Shown here: one piece after another, positions 7,421-18,682 of the stretch
How positions within the stretch are numbered: the first letter of the stretch is position 1
Layout: every line of letters starts with the position of its first letter
Assembly: GCA_028821475.1 (NCBI GenBank)
Contig: JAPPGB010000090.1
Coordinates: 1 to 64,000 of the forward strand
Reading direction: 5' to 3'
Source: Spirochaetaceae bacterium
Lineage (GTDB): Bacteria; Spirochaetota; Spirochaetia; SZUA-6; Bin103
DNA length: 64,000 bases
Translations under genes and position numbers: made by a program
The notes under the pieces: model-generated
Seen by the model: the letters and a program-made list of their open reading frames with translations, nothing else
Told to the model about the DNA's origin: nothing
Database searches by the model: none

Positions 7421-10400
7421 ATGAGCACGATGAGCACGCGTCGCGCTATTTTTCCGTATCCCTCTCTGTCTTCGGGTAGCCGCGGCGGGGTGCGGCGCTG
7501 GTGCAGCGTCGCCATCCTGGCCGCGGCGGCGTCGCTTGCCGGCGCCCAGACCGTCCCGAGCAGCGGAGACCTGCTGTCCTTGTACGCTCCCGCCGTGCTG
7601 GCCGGCGGACGTTCCGTCACGTCGATCCGAGTGCCGGTGGCGCACGTCGTCAACCCGGCGCTGACCGGCGTCGACGAGCGCATCAGCTTCGACTTCGGCT
7701 ACATCGCCCTGGCGCCTACCAGGAGCGGCGAGGACGGTCTCGGCAACGTGGTCAATGTTGCCGCCACGCTCCCCACCAGCATCGGCGTGTGGGGATTCAG
7801 TGGTCATTACTTCGGCTCCGAGCTGCCGGCAGTCCAGGTCGGTCCACTCGGCGCACTGCACGCGTCGTTCGCCAAGGAGCTGTATCCGGACGTTTTTCTC
7901 GGCGCCGGTCTCGGTGTGCAGGTGGGCGAGGATCCGCATGCCCCGGAGGAGGAACAGGAGTGGGCGTGGGGCGGCGGCCTGGACCTGGGCTTCCTGCACC
8001 GGCCCGGCGTGGTCGGCCCCATCAAGGACCTGGCATGGGGCGTGGCGATGCGCGGCATCGGCAAGGGCGTTAGCGAACCGGTTGACGCGTATCGCGTGTA
8101 TGCGCCTGCCTTTACACCGGCGCTCGGCGTTACGCTCACGCCGCTGCACACGCCCGACGTCGCGTTCTCGACCAGCGTGGACCTGTGGGCGCCGACGTTC
8201 CAGGCGCTGCGCATGGAGGCAGGTGCGGCGATCTCGGTCGGCGACTTCCTGCGCGTGCACGCGAATTACCCGTTCGCGCTCGTCGGCGCCCACGACGACG
8301 AGGAATTCAGCCCCAAGTTCGGCTTCAGCCTGCGCTTCGGGTTCGGCCTGCCGGAGACCATGCAGCTTGTCGGATACGGCCAGCGCGACTGGTCGCGCGG
8401 CGAAGTGGCCGTTCATCCCGCGGCCGGACCATTGCGGGAGCAGGTGTGGGCATTGGGCCTGGGCACCACCGTTTCCCTGGGAGTCATCGATGACGAGCCG
8501 CCGGAGGTGGCCATCGACAGTGACGAGGTGGAATACCGGTCACCCAACCTGGACGGCGTGCGCGACGACCTGACGCTGCCGATCAGCATCACCGACAGCA
8601 GCGGCCTGGTCGAGGGCTACATGCTGATGATCGAGGATGAGGCCGGCAACCTGGTGCGCACCATCCGCAACAAGGATGGCGGGCTGGAGCGCGGCGGCGT
8701 GGAGGGTGCGGTCGACCGGCTGCTCGCGACCAAGGAACAGATCGACATTCCCGAGTCCCTGCGCTGGGACGGCAGATCGTCCGGCGGCCAGGTGGTCGCG
8801 GACGGCGCCTACTACTACTCCCTGGAGGCGTGGGACGACAGCGGCAACCGCTCGCGTACCGCGCTGCGCACCGTGGTGGTCGACACCGTACCGCCGCAGG
8901 CGGCGGTGCGCGCAACGGAGCTGGTGTTCTCGCCCAACGGCGACGGCAACAAGGACACCATCGCCATCCAGCAGGAGTTCTCGCCGGAGGACCGGTGGGA
9001 AGCCAGGATGGTGGATGCCGCCGACATCGCGGTGATCACCTACGACTGGGACCAGGAACCGCCCGCCACGCTGGTCTGGGACGGCCGCCGCGACGACGGC
9101 GCGCTGGCCGCGGACGGCGTGTACAGCTACCAGTTGTCCGGCAGCGACCGCGCCGGCAACCGCGCCGAGGTGCGCCTGTCCAACATCATCATCAACACCC
9201 AGGCCACGCCGATCGCGCTGCGCACGACCGACTCGGACATCTCGCCGAACGACGATGGCCACGACGACTCGGCCCAGTACCTGCTCGACGTGCCGGTGCA
9301 GACCGGCGTGGAACGATGGGAGCTGTCGGTGAGCAACCCGTCCGGCCAGGTGGTGCGGCTCTACTCGGGCGCGGCACCGGTGCCCGACCAGGTCGCCTTC
9401 GACGGCCGCGACGACGCCGGGCGCGTGCTGCCGGAGGGCATCTACCAGGCGCAGCTCGTGATCAACTACGAGAACGGCAACCGGCCGAGTGCGGATGCGC
9501 CGGAACTGCTGATCGACCTGACCGCCCCGGCCGCGATCGTCAAGGCTTCGCTGGCCGTGTTCTCTCCGGACGGCGACGGCAACAAGGATACGGTTACGAT
9601 CTTCCAGGAGACCTTCGACGAGGCGGAATGGACCGGCGTGGTGAGTTCGGACAGTGGCGAGGCGGTGCGGACGCTCACCTGGCGCGGCACGCCGGAGGGC
9701 AGCTTCGTCTGGGACGGCCGCCGTTCCGACGGGTTGCCGGCAGCGGACGGCACCTACTACTACCTGCTGGAAGCGCGCGACTCGGCCGGCAACGTGGGCC
9801 GCTCCAACGCGGTTGAACTGACCGTGGACACGGCGGACACGCCGGTGTTCCTGGCCACCAATGCAACGCACTTCTCGCCCAACGCCGACGGCGTGGCCGA
9901 CCACATCAAGCTGCTGCCGCGGCTCGAGGACACCGAGGGCGTGGAGCGCTGGCAGCTCACCGTGCAGGCCGGGCGCGGCGAAGGCGCCGCCGCCGGCACG
10001 GTACGCACCCTGTCCGATCGCGGCGCCGTTCCGGAGCAGATCATCTGGGACGGCCTCGACGACGCCGGGGACCGCTCCGCGGACGGCAACTACTTCGCGA
10101 TCCTGGAGGTGTTCTACCTCAAGGGCAACACCCCGGTGGCGAGCAGCCCCACCTTCGTGATCGACACCGGCTACCCGGAGGCGGAACTGACCGCCGAGTC
10201 GCTGCTGCTGTCGCCGGACGGCGACGGCGAGCGCGACGAGATATTCGTCGATCAGTCGTCGACCCTGGAGGACACCTGGGAGGGTGAGATCGTGGGCGAC
10301 GGCGGCGAGGTGGTGCGCACCTTCTTCTGGAAGGGCGAACTGGACGGGTTCTCCTGGGACGGCACCGACGAGAACGGCAACCTGGTACGCGACGGCCTCT

Positions 10401-11542
10401 ACGTATACCGCGTCACCGGGCGCGATCTCGCCGGCAACGCCGCCACCGCGGTGCTGGAAGGCATCGAGGTCGACAGCCGGCCGACCACGGTGTTCGCCAC
10501 CATCGATACGGAAGGCTTCTCGCCCAACGGCGACAACGTGCGCGACACCCAGGCGGTGGGCATCGTGCTGAGCCTGAGCGACGGGGTGCAGACCTGGGAG
10601 ATCCGGTTCCTGCATGCCGAGCGCGGCGCGCAGCGCGCCATGGGCGGCACCGGGGCGGTGCCCGAGCGCGTGGTCTGGGACGGACTGACCGACGGCGGGG
10701 CGGGCGCGCCGGAAGGCTCCTACACCGCCGAGGTGGTGGTCAGCTACGCCAAGGGCAATCGCCCGACCGCGCAGACGCAGGCATTCCTGCTCGACCGCAC
10801 GCCGCCGCGCATCACGCTCGACCTGACGCCGCAACCGTTCTCCCCCGACAACGACGGCGTGGACGACGAATTGGCCATGGAAATCGCCGTGCACGACATC
10901 AGCCCGCTGTCGGGCTGGAGCATGTCCATCACCGATCCGCAGGGCGCGCTGTTCGCGACCTTCTCCGGGCGCGGGACACCGAGCTCGCGGATCATCTGGA
11001 ACGGGCTCTCCGACACCGGCGAACTGGTGCAGTCCGCACTCGACTACCCGGTCGCGCTGGCGGTCAGCGACGTGCTCGGCAACACCGCGATCGTCAACGC
11101 GGTGATCACGGTGGACGTGCTGGTGATCCGCGACGGCGACAAGTTGAAGATACAGGTCGCCAGCATTACGTTTCCTGCCAACTCGGCCGATCTGTCGCTG
11201 GTTACCGGCTATGCGGCCGAACTGAACGCGCGCACGATTCTCCGGCTCGGGGAGATATTCACCAAGAATCGTTCCTATACGATTCTGATCGAGGGGCACG
11301 CCAACAGCGTGCTGTACTACGACGCCGAGGCGGCCGCGCGCGAGCAGCGCGAGACGCTGCTGCCGCTGTCGGCGGCGCGTGCCGAGGCGGTCAAGCGCGA
11401 ACTGGTAGCGCTTGGCGTGAGCGGCGGGAGGATCACCACCGAAGGCGTGGGCGGCGCGAGTCCGGTCGTCCCGTTCTCGGATGAACAGAACCGATGGAAG
11501 AATCGCCGAGTCGAATTCATTCTCACCGGCCGGGGGTCGTAG
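7421..11542 (+). CDS. Very large outer-surface protein: barrel-like domain, eight Ig-like repeats, OmpA domain
   Basis: About 1373 residues. A signal peptide (VAILAAAASLAGAQ) leads into a roughly 300-residue Gly/aromatic-rich region with alternating hydrophobic strands that looks like an outer-membrane beta-domain. Eight repeats then start at bases near 8534, 8924, 9236, 9558, 9869, 10204, 10512 and 10834. Each opens with an SPNGDGNKD-like acidic loop and ends in a WDGRRDDG..ADG.Y segment resembling FlgD-type Ig-like domains. The last about 125 residues (VASITFPANSADL to NRWKNRRVEFIL) form an OmpA peptidoglycan-binding domain. A role joining the outer membrane to the wall is inferred. ATG 7421 is preferred to TTG 7412. 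It overlaps mltG by 49 bases. Confidence 0.8.
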   Translation: MSTMSTRRAIFPYPSLSSGSRGGVRRWCSVAILAAAASLAGAQTVPSSGDLLSLYAPAVLAGGRSVTSIRVPVAHVVNPALTGVDERISFDFGYIALAPTRSGEDGLGNVVNVAATLPTSIGVWGFSGHYFGSELPAVQVGPLGALHASFAKELYPDVFLGAGLGVQVGEDPHAPEEEQEWAWGGGLDLGFLHRPGVVGPIKDLAWGVAMRGIGKGVSEPVDAYRVYAPAFTPALGVTLTPLHTPDVAFSTSVDLWAPTFQALRMEAGAAISVGDFLRVHANYPFALVGAHDDEEFSPKFGFSLRFGFGLPETMQLVGYGQRDWSRGEVAVHPAAGPLREQVWALGLGTTVSLGVIDDEPPEVAIDSDEVEYRSPNLDGVRDDLTLPISITDSSGLVEGYMLMIEDEAGNLVRTIRNKDGGLERGGVEGAVDRLLATKEQIDIPESLRWDGRSSGGQVVADGAYYYSLEAWDDSGNRSRTALRTVVVDTVPPQAAVRATELVFSPNGDGNKDTIAIQQEFSPEDRWEARMVDAADIAVITYDWDQEPPATLVWDGRRDDGALAADGVYSYQLSGSDRAGNRAEVRLSNIIINTQATPIALRTTDSDISPNDDGHDDSAQYLLDVPVQTGVERWELSVSNPSGQVVRLYSGAAPVPDQVAFDGRDDAGRVLPEGIYQAQLVINYENGNRPSADAPELLIDLTAPAAIVKASLAVFSPDGDGNKDTVTIFQETFDEAEWTGVVSSDSGEAVRTLTWRGTPEGSFVWDGRRSDGLPAADGTYYYLLEARDSAGNVGRSNAVELTVDTADTPVFLATNATHFSPNADGVADHIKLLPRLEDTEGVERWQLTVQAGRGEGAAAGTVRTLSDRGAVPEQIIWDGLDDAGDRSADGNYFAILEVFYLKGNTPVASSPTFVIDTGYPEAELTAESLLLSPDGDGERDEIFVDQSSTLEDTWEGEIVGDGGEVVRTFFWKGELDGFSWDGTDENGNLVRDGLYVYRVTGRDLAGNAATAVLEGIEVDSRPTTVFATIDTEGFSPNGDNVRDTQAVGIVLSLSDGVQTWEIRFLHAERGAQRAMGGTGAVPERVVWDGLTDGGAGAPEGSYTAEVVVSYAKGNRPTAQTQAFLLDRTPPRITLDLTPQPFSPDNDGVDDELAMEIAVHDISPLSGWSMSITDPQGALFATFSGRGTPSSRIIWNGLSDTGELVQSALDYPVALAVSDVLGNTAIVNAVITVDVLVIRDGDKLKIQVASITFPANSADLSLVTGYAAELNARTILRLGEIFTKNRSYTILIEGHANSVLYYDAEAAAREQRETLLPLSAARAEAVKRELVALGVSGGRITTEGVGGASPVVPFSDEQNRWKNRRVEFILTGRGS

Positions 11543-12573
11543 CGGCGGCGTTCGGGGCATTGCTGGCGGTTACCGCGGCTGCGATTGCCGGCGCCGGGTT
11601 GCACCTGAACCAGCCGCCGGGCGGCGCGGCGCCCGGGCTCGCGCGCCCGTTCGCGATCGAGTCCGGGGAGAGCTTCGGCTCGGTCGCTCAGCGCCTGCAA
11701 CGGGAAGGCATTATCCGCTCGCCGCTGGTGTTTCGCGTGCTCGCGGGCCTGCGCGGCCGCGATACGGCGATTCAGGCCGGCCGCTTCCACCTGCCGGCCG
11801 GCGCCACCGCACGGCAGGTGCTGGACCTGCTGGTCGACGCATCGCAGCACCTGTCGCGCGTCACCATACCGGAGGGGTGGACCATAAGCCGGATTGCCGC
11901 CTACCTGGAGCGCCTCGGGGTAGCCGGAGCGGAGGAGTTCATGGCCGCCGCACGCGCGCCGCCGCTGATGGACGAACTCGGCATAGCCGGGGACACCGCG
12001 GAGGGATACCTGTTTCCCGACACCTACTACTTCCCACCCGAGTACGGCGCCGAGGCGGTGGTTCGCCACATGGTGTCCAATTTCTTTGCCCGCCTGCACG
12101 AGATCGATCCCGGCGGCGGCATGGACGCGGCGCAGTTGCACGCCGCCGTGACGCTCGCTTCGATCGTGGAGCGCGAGTACCGGCTGCCGAGCGAAGCGCC
12201 GATCATCGCCAGTGTGTTCTACAACCGGCTGCGCGGCAACGCGCGCCTGGAGTCGTGCGCCACCATTCAGTACATCATCACCGAGGTGCAGGGGAAGGAG
12301 CACCCGGAGCGCATCCTGCACGCCGACCTGGACCTGGACTCCGCCTACAATACCTACCGGCGCAAGGGGCTGCCGCCCGGCCCGATCGCCAATCCGGGCC
12401 TCACTGCCCTGCAGGCGGCGCTGGATCCCGCGCGCACCGACTACTGGTATTTCGTGGTGCGCGACCCCGCTACCGGGGCACACCAGTTCTCTACCGACCT
12501 GAGCGCGCACTCGGAGGCCAAGTTCCTCTACCTGAAGGGTGTGGCCGCCGCCCCGGAACGTGCGCGTTCCTGA
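11494..12573 (+). CDS. mltG: Endolytic murein transglycosylase MltG
   Basis: MltG cleaves nascent glycan strands and so sets peptidoglycan chain length. The 359-residue product has an N-terminal membrane anchor (VVAAAFGALLAVTAAAIAG), then a LysM-like segment, then the YceG catalytic domain. The catalytic Glu lies in LASIVEREYRLP, after EGYLFPDTYYF. VFYNRLRGNARLESCATIQY and GPIANPGLTALQAAL are further family signatures. It starts inside the end of the OmpA-like gene in another frame and overlaps the start region of dnaG, so translation of the three is probably coupled. Confidence 0.95.
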   Translation: MEESPSRIHSHRPGVVAAAFGALLAVTAAAIAGAGLHLNQPPGGAAPGLARPFAIESGESFGSVAQRLQREGIIRSPLVFRVLAGLRGRDTAIQAGRFHLPAGATARQVLDLLVDASQHLSRVTIPEGWTISRIAAYLERLGVAGAEEFMAAARAPPLMDELGIAGDTAEGYLFPDTYYFPPEYGAEAVVRHMVSNFFARLHEIDPGGGMDAAQLHAAVTLASIVEREYRLPSEAPIIASVFYNRLRGNARLESCATIQYIITEVQGKEHPERILHADLDLDSAYNTYRRKGLPPGPIANPGLTALQAALDPARTDYWYFVVRDPATGAHQFSTDLSAHSEAKFLYLKGVAAAPERARS

Positions 12574-14379
12574 GGCACAGATCGCCCAGATCCTGGGTCG
12601 CATCGACATCGTCGAGGTGGTGGGCGAATACACCGCGCTCCGGCAGCGCAGCGGCCGCTTCTGGGGCCTGTGTCCGTTCCACTCCGAGAAGACGCCGTCG
12701 TTTACCGTGTCCGCCGACAAGGCGGCGTACTACTGCTTCGGCTGCGGCAAGGGCGGCGGAGTGATTCAGTTCGTCATGGACGCGGAGCGGCTGTCGTTCC
12801 CGGAGGCGCTGCGCGCGCTCGCCGAGCGGGCCGGCATCGAGCTGGACTCCGAGCGCGGCCCCTCGGATGCGATCGCGCGGCGCGAATACGTCGAGCTGAA
12901 CAGCCGGATCACCACCACCTTCAACCACCTGCTGCGCACCAGCGCGGAGGCGGCGCCTGCGCGCGCCTATCTGCAGGAGCGCGGCATCGGCGGCGACGCG
13001 GTGGCCGACTTCCGGCTCGGGTGGGCGCCGGCGGCTTCCGACTGGCTGCTGCGCTTCCTGCACGGAAAGCAGTACTCGGACCGGTTCCTGAGCCAGTCGG
13101 GCCTGTTCGTGGCGCGGGGCGAGGCGGTCGGCGGCGGTTCGTCCGGGTTGCGCGCGCTGTTCCGGGGGCGGTTGATGTTCCCGATCGCCAGTGCCCGCGG
13201 CGAGGTAATCGCGTTCGGCGGGCGCACCCTCGGCGGTGACGGCGTGCCCAAGTACGTGAACTCCGCGGAAACGCCGTTCTTCCGGAAGAACGAACAACTG
13301 TTCGGGCTTGATCGCGCCCGTGTGCTGCTCGCTGCCGGGCGTTCGAACGTGGTGGTGGTGGAGGGCTACACCGACGTCATTGCCCTCGCCGGGCGGGACG
13401 TGCCGGCGGTGGCGACCCTCGGCACCGCGTTCGGCGAGGCGCACGCGAGGCTGCTGAAGCGGCAGGGATGGTCGGCAACCGTCATGTTCGACGCCGACGA
13501 CGCGGGCCGCACCGCCGCCTTGCGCGCCCTGCGCATCCTGGCCCAGCACGAGGTGCCGGGCGCGGTGGCCGAGCTGCCGGCCGGCAGCGACCCCGCGGAC
13601 CTGGTCGCGGCCGGCAAGGACGCGCAATTGCACGGCGTGCTGGAATCGCCTATAACAGCGTCTCGGTACACGATTCAGCGGGCGTGTGCCGGTGCCGATC
13701 TGAGTACGGCGGAGGGCAAGGAGCAGGCGTTCGCCGCCCTGCTGCCCTACTTGCTGGAAGTTGATTCAGCGATTACGCGGGAAGGGTTGTTGCAGGAGGT
13801 GGCGGAGCAGTTGCGCTTGGACTACGACACCGTACGGGCCGAGTTTCGGCGCCGCACCGCCGGTGGCGCGCGGCGCGCGAGACCGGCGGGCCGCGCGGTC
13901 GCCGGGCGCGGCGCCGCGCCCGGTGCGGATGCCGGCCCGGTGGTGGAAGGCGCCGAGTTGCGGCTCATGCTGGCGGCCGCGGTCAATCGGGAGCAGTTCA
14001 GCGTAGTGCGCTCCCGGCTGGAGGCGGACGAATTGCAGGACGACCGGGCGCGGGCACTGTATATTGTCCTGGAGGACTGTTTCCGCCACGATCAGAGCGA
14101 CCCGGACAGCCTGCTAGGCCGCATCGAGTCGGACGAGCTGCGTGCACTGGTTGCTCAAAAGCTTGCCGTTGATGAATTTAACGTCAACGTCGAGGCGTAT
14201 GTCGCGAGCGGCGTGCGGCGGGTAAAATCGCACGCCCTGGAACGCAGGCGCGACCGCCTCATGGAGCAGGTCCGGCGCGCGCAACATGAAGGATCAACAG
14301 AGGCCATAAGCGAATTGTTGGCCGACAAAATCTACTTGGACAGCGAGCTGAACAAGCTGCGCGGGGAGGCCGTGTCTCG

Positions 14380-14383
<4 letters not shown>
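12560..14383 (+). CDS. dnaG: DNA primase
   Basis: Primase makes RNA primers at the replication fork. The N-terminal CHC2 zinc finger is [11 protein letters not shown] with the second half [10 protein letters not shown]. The TOPRIM catalytic core shows [13 protein letters not shown] and [14 protein letters not shown], where Glu and the DxD chelate magnesium. The C-terminal part, expected to bind DnaB helicase, is divergent and begins after a basic Arg/Ala/Gly linker near residue 430. GTG 12560 ([12 protein letters not shown]) is chosen over GTG 12539 because it matches the usual primase N-terminus. Its stop overlaps the rpoD start in an ATGA. Confidence 0.96.
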
Positions 14384-16113
<1,730 letters not shown>

Positions 16114-16122
16114 ACGAGTACC

Positions 16123-17040
16123 ATGGACCACCACCCCCACCCGACCTTCCCCGGAACCGAGCGCGTCAACCTGGACGACGTGCTGCAGAAACTGCGTACG
16201 CTGCAGAAGGTGCTTTTCCGGCGCTTCGGCGCGGAGGCCGAGATTCAGGAGCTGCCACGCGCGCTATCCAACAAGACCGACGTGCTGAACCGCCTCAAGC
16301 AGAACTACGTGGACCGGAACGACCTGTACAACCGGACCCGCGATCACATAGCCGAGTTGCGCCAGCGCGCCATCGACGCGGAACGGGAGCGCGAACGCTA
16401 CGAAGGCCAGATGGACGCCATCCGCACCCAGCGCGAGTACGAGGCGCTCGACAAGGAGATCAACGACGCCAATCTGCGCGAGGCCGAGGTGCGCCGCGAG
16501 CTGCAGCGCGAAGAGTCGCGCCTCGATGAGATGACCGTGGCCCTGGAGCAGGAGGAGCAGCGGATCGCCAAGCAGGATCAGGAGGTGGCCGAAGAACAGC
16601 AGCGCATCGACACCGAAATCGCCGAGCGCAAGATGATCCTGGAGGAGCTGGTGGCCGAGGAAGCGAACATCACACCCGGCCTCGACGAGGAAATGCTGTT
16701 CAAGTTCGAGCGCATCATTCGCAACAAGGAGGGGCTGGGAATCGTCGCGCTGCGCGCCGGCGTCTGTACCGGTTGCCAGATGATCCTGCCGCCGTTCTTT
16801 GCCAACCGTGTGCGCATCGGCGAGGAGATCATGTTCTGCCCCAACTGCAGCCGGATCGTGTTCTACGGCGGTGACGACGAATTTCAGTCCGACCCGTTCG
16901 ATGTCTCCACGGCCGAGTTCGACGACGACGACTTGATGTTCGATGACGACGACGAGCCGGAGGAGATCGAGGCCGCCGTGGATGGGGCGGTGGCCGCGGA
17001 CGCCGGTGCCGCTTCCACCGGCAGCCGCGAACAGGAATAG
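16123..17040 (+). CDS. C4 zinc-ribbon protein with long coiled coil
   Basis: About 305 residues. Roughly residues 15-200 are heptad-rich, charged helix (for example RAIDAERERERYEGQ and EEQRIAKQDQEVAEE), predicted to form an antiparallel coiled coil. A zinc ribbon follows, CTGCQMILPP...CPNCSRIVFY, with two CxxC pairs. The tail is extremely acidic (DDDDLMFDDDDEPEE). This is the zinc-ribbon family (PF02591-like) found next to rpoD in spirochaetes. A nucleic-acid role is often assumed but I know of no firm function. It starts 9 bases after rpoD, so it is probably cotranscribed, and ends 16 bases before rnpB. Confidence 0.85.
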   Translation: MDHHPHPTFPGTERVNLDDVLQKLRTLQKVLFRRFGAEAEIQELPRALSNKTDVLNRLKQNYVDRNDLYNRTRDHIAELRQRAIDAERERERYEGQMDAIRTQREYEALDKEINDANLREAEVRRELQREESRLDEMTVALEQEEQRIAKQDQEVAEEQQRIDTEIAERKMILEELVAEEANITPGLDEEMLFKFERIIRNKEGLGIVALRAGVCTGCQMILPPFFANRVRIGEEIMFCPNCSRIVFYGGDDEFQSDPFDVSTAEFDDDDLMFDDDDEPEEIEAAVDGAVAADAGAASTGSREQE

Positions 17041-17056
17041 AGGACGAACAGGAATA

Positions 17057-17523
17057 GAGGCGGACCGGCGCATCGCCGCGTGCCGATCCCGCGGGGACCG
17101 GCGGCGCGGAGGAAAGTCCGGGCTCCGCAAGGGCATGGCGCCGGGTAATTCCCGGGCCGCGGCGCAGAAGCGCGTCCGCGGACAGAGAGTGCCACAGAAA
17201 ACATACTGCCGGCCGCGGCGCTGATGCGGCGTGTGCCGGTGAGGGTGAAAAGGTGGGGTAAGAGCCCACCGCGCCGCTGGCGACAGCGGCGGCACGGTAA
17301 ACCTCGCCAGGAGCAAGGCCAAGCAGCAGGTGGACGGCCCGTCCAGGAGTTCGCTCCAGCCTGCGGGTAGGCTGCACGAGCCGTCCGGAAACGGCCGGCC
17401 CAGATAGATGATGCGCACCAAGGGTGGCCTCGTCGCCCGGAGATGCAGAATGCCGCAGGCATTCTGCGGTACTTGGGCGCCGCAGGCGCCCAAGGTCCAG
17501 GACCCGGCTTACAGGTCCGCCTC
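17057..17523 (+). ncRNA. rnpB: RNase P RNA (bacterial type A)
   Basis: This catalytic RNA matures tRNA 5' ends. P1 is formed by GAGGCGGACC (17057-17066) and GGTCCGCCTC (17514-17523). Conserved cores are present in order: GAGGAAAGTCCGGGCTCC, ACAGAGAGTGCCACAGAAAA, GGTGAGGGTGAAAAGGTG, GGTAAACC, CCCAGATAGATGATG and ACCCGGCTTACAGG. Between the last two cores lie two perfect 10-bp stems with GCA loops (17445-17467 and 17472-17494), where many RNase P RNAs have only one short hairpin. The RNA lies between the zinc-ribbon gene and the TPR gene. Confidence 0.97.
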
Positions 17524-17532
17524 TTTTTTTTT
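17514..17532 (+). terminator. Intrinsic terminator of RNase P RNA
   Basis: The 3' strand of P1 (17514-17523) runs straight into nine T residues (17524-17532). The P1 helix with this U-tract has the form of a Rho-independent terminator, although its 5' strand is 450 bases upstream. The adjacent GCA-loop hairpin at 17472-17494 may help. Confidence 0.65.
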
Positions 17533-17614
17533 GCCCTGGTATCGGCTACAGTGCCGTGGAGGCGTTAGGTTAGGGAGCGTGCGGCGTGGCTCGGTCCGGG
17601 GCAAGGGGTATCGC

Positions 17615-18577
17615 TTGCAGAAGAAATACCACTACGTTCGGCGGCGCCCCGTCTGGTTGAAGCTGCTGCCGATCCTTATTATCGCATGCGGCGCCCTGAT
17701 CACGGTATTGTTTACTATGGGATTCCTGGACCGTGTCGACCCGGTGCGCATTACGCAGTTGCTGCGCCCGAGCCGGCAGCCGGCGCTGCGTGAACTGTCC
17801 AACGAGGGGCGCTACGCGGAGGTGCTCAACTGGAGCGCGGAAGTCCTGGCCGACAAGCCGCTGGACTCCGAGGCCTGGTTGTTTCGCGGCATCGCGCACT
17901 TCTACCTGGCGGTGGCGCCGGATGACGGCGCTGCCGGTGGAACGGGAACCGCCGCCGGGGCGGGGCTCGACGCCGCGATCGCCGCGTTGCGGCGTGCGCG
18001 GCTGGACGAGGATCTGCGCTACGGGAACGAATCGGCGTACCTGCTCGGCAAGGCGTACTACCACAAGGGAGGCTTCTACTACGGCGCAGCGATCCGCCAC
18101 TTCACCGAGGCACTGCAGGGCGGGCACGAACCGCCCGACGTGCGCGAGTACCTGGGCATGGCCTACGTGCGCATGGGCGATCTCGACACCGGCATGGAGC
18201 ACTTCGCCACCGCGCTGCAGCGGCAGCCGAACGCGCTCCTGTTCCTCTCGGTGGGACAGTTGCTCGCGCGCATGAGCCGGCCGGAAGACGCACTGGAGCA
18301 CTTTCACGCGGCCGTGGATGCCGCCGCCGAGCCGGAGATAGAGGTCCGTGCGCGACTGATGCTCGGTAAGGTACAATTGGAGCATGGCCGGTACGCCGCG
18401 GCGCGGGATCAGTTTCAGCAGATCCTGGAGATCGTGCCGGGATCGGCGGATGCGTTTGTGTTCCTCGGCGATGCCTACGCCGGATTGGGGGACATCGTTC
18501 AGGCACGCGCGCAGTGGCGGCGGGCGCGCAGCATAGATCGTCAGCATCATGGCGCCAATCTGCGCCTGCGCGGATAA
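17615..18577 (+). CDS. Membrane-anchored TPR protein
   Basis: About 320 residues. A basic start (LQKKYHYVRRRPVWLK) leads to one membrane helix (LLPILIIACGALITVLFTMG), then a domain with at least five TPR-like repeats, for example SAYLLGKAYYHKGGFYYGAA, EYLGMAYVRMGDLDTGMEHF and AFVFLGDAYAGLGDIVQARA. TPRs mediate protein contacts; here possibly within the cell-elongation machinery, given mreB next door. Treponema has a TPR gene at the same place. The frame is open from 17408, but that part lies inside rnpB. TTG 17615 with AAGGGG at 17603-17608 is the best start, GTG 17579 the alternative. Confidence 0.8.
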   Translation: MQKKYHYVRRRPVWLKLLPILIIACGALITVLFTMGFLDRVDPVRITQLLRPSRQPALRELSNEGRYAEVLNWSAEVLADKPLDSEAWLFRGIAHFYLAVAPDDGAAGGTGTAAGAGLDAAIAALRRARLDEDLRYGNESAYLLGKAYYHKGGFYYGAAIRHFTEALQGGHEPPDVREYLGMAYVRMGDLDTGMEHFATALQRQPNALLFLSVGQLLARMSRPEDALEHFHAAVDAAAEPEIEVRARLMLGKVQLEHGRYAAARDQFQQILEIVPGSADAFVFLGDAYAGLGDIVQARAQWRRARSIDRQHHGANLRLRG

Positions 18578-18682
18578 CGCGGTGGCACGGTCGCCCCGTG
18601 GCCCGGCAAACGATGCGCATCGCTGCACAAGCATCGTCGGTTGGCCGACTGTTCCGGGCCAGCCGCCGACCAGGAGGCCAGC

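Noticed and set aside
8540-11560. A 1006-residue open frame on the minus strand opposite the OmpA-like gene
   Set aside because: It is the complement of a high-GC coding region. The product has no family motif and is rich in Arg, His and Val as such shadows are, while the plus strand shows clear repeats and an OmpA domain.
17408-17614. An N-terminal extension of the TPR protein
   Set aside because: It lies within RNase P RNA and its terminator; the translated residues have no family character.
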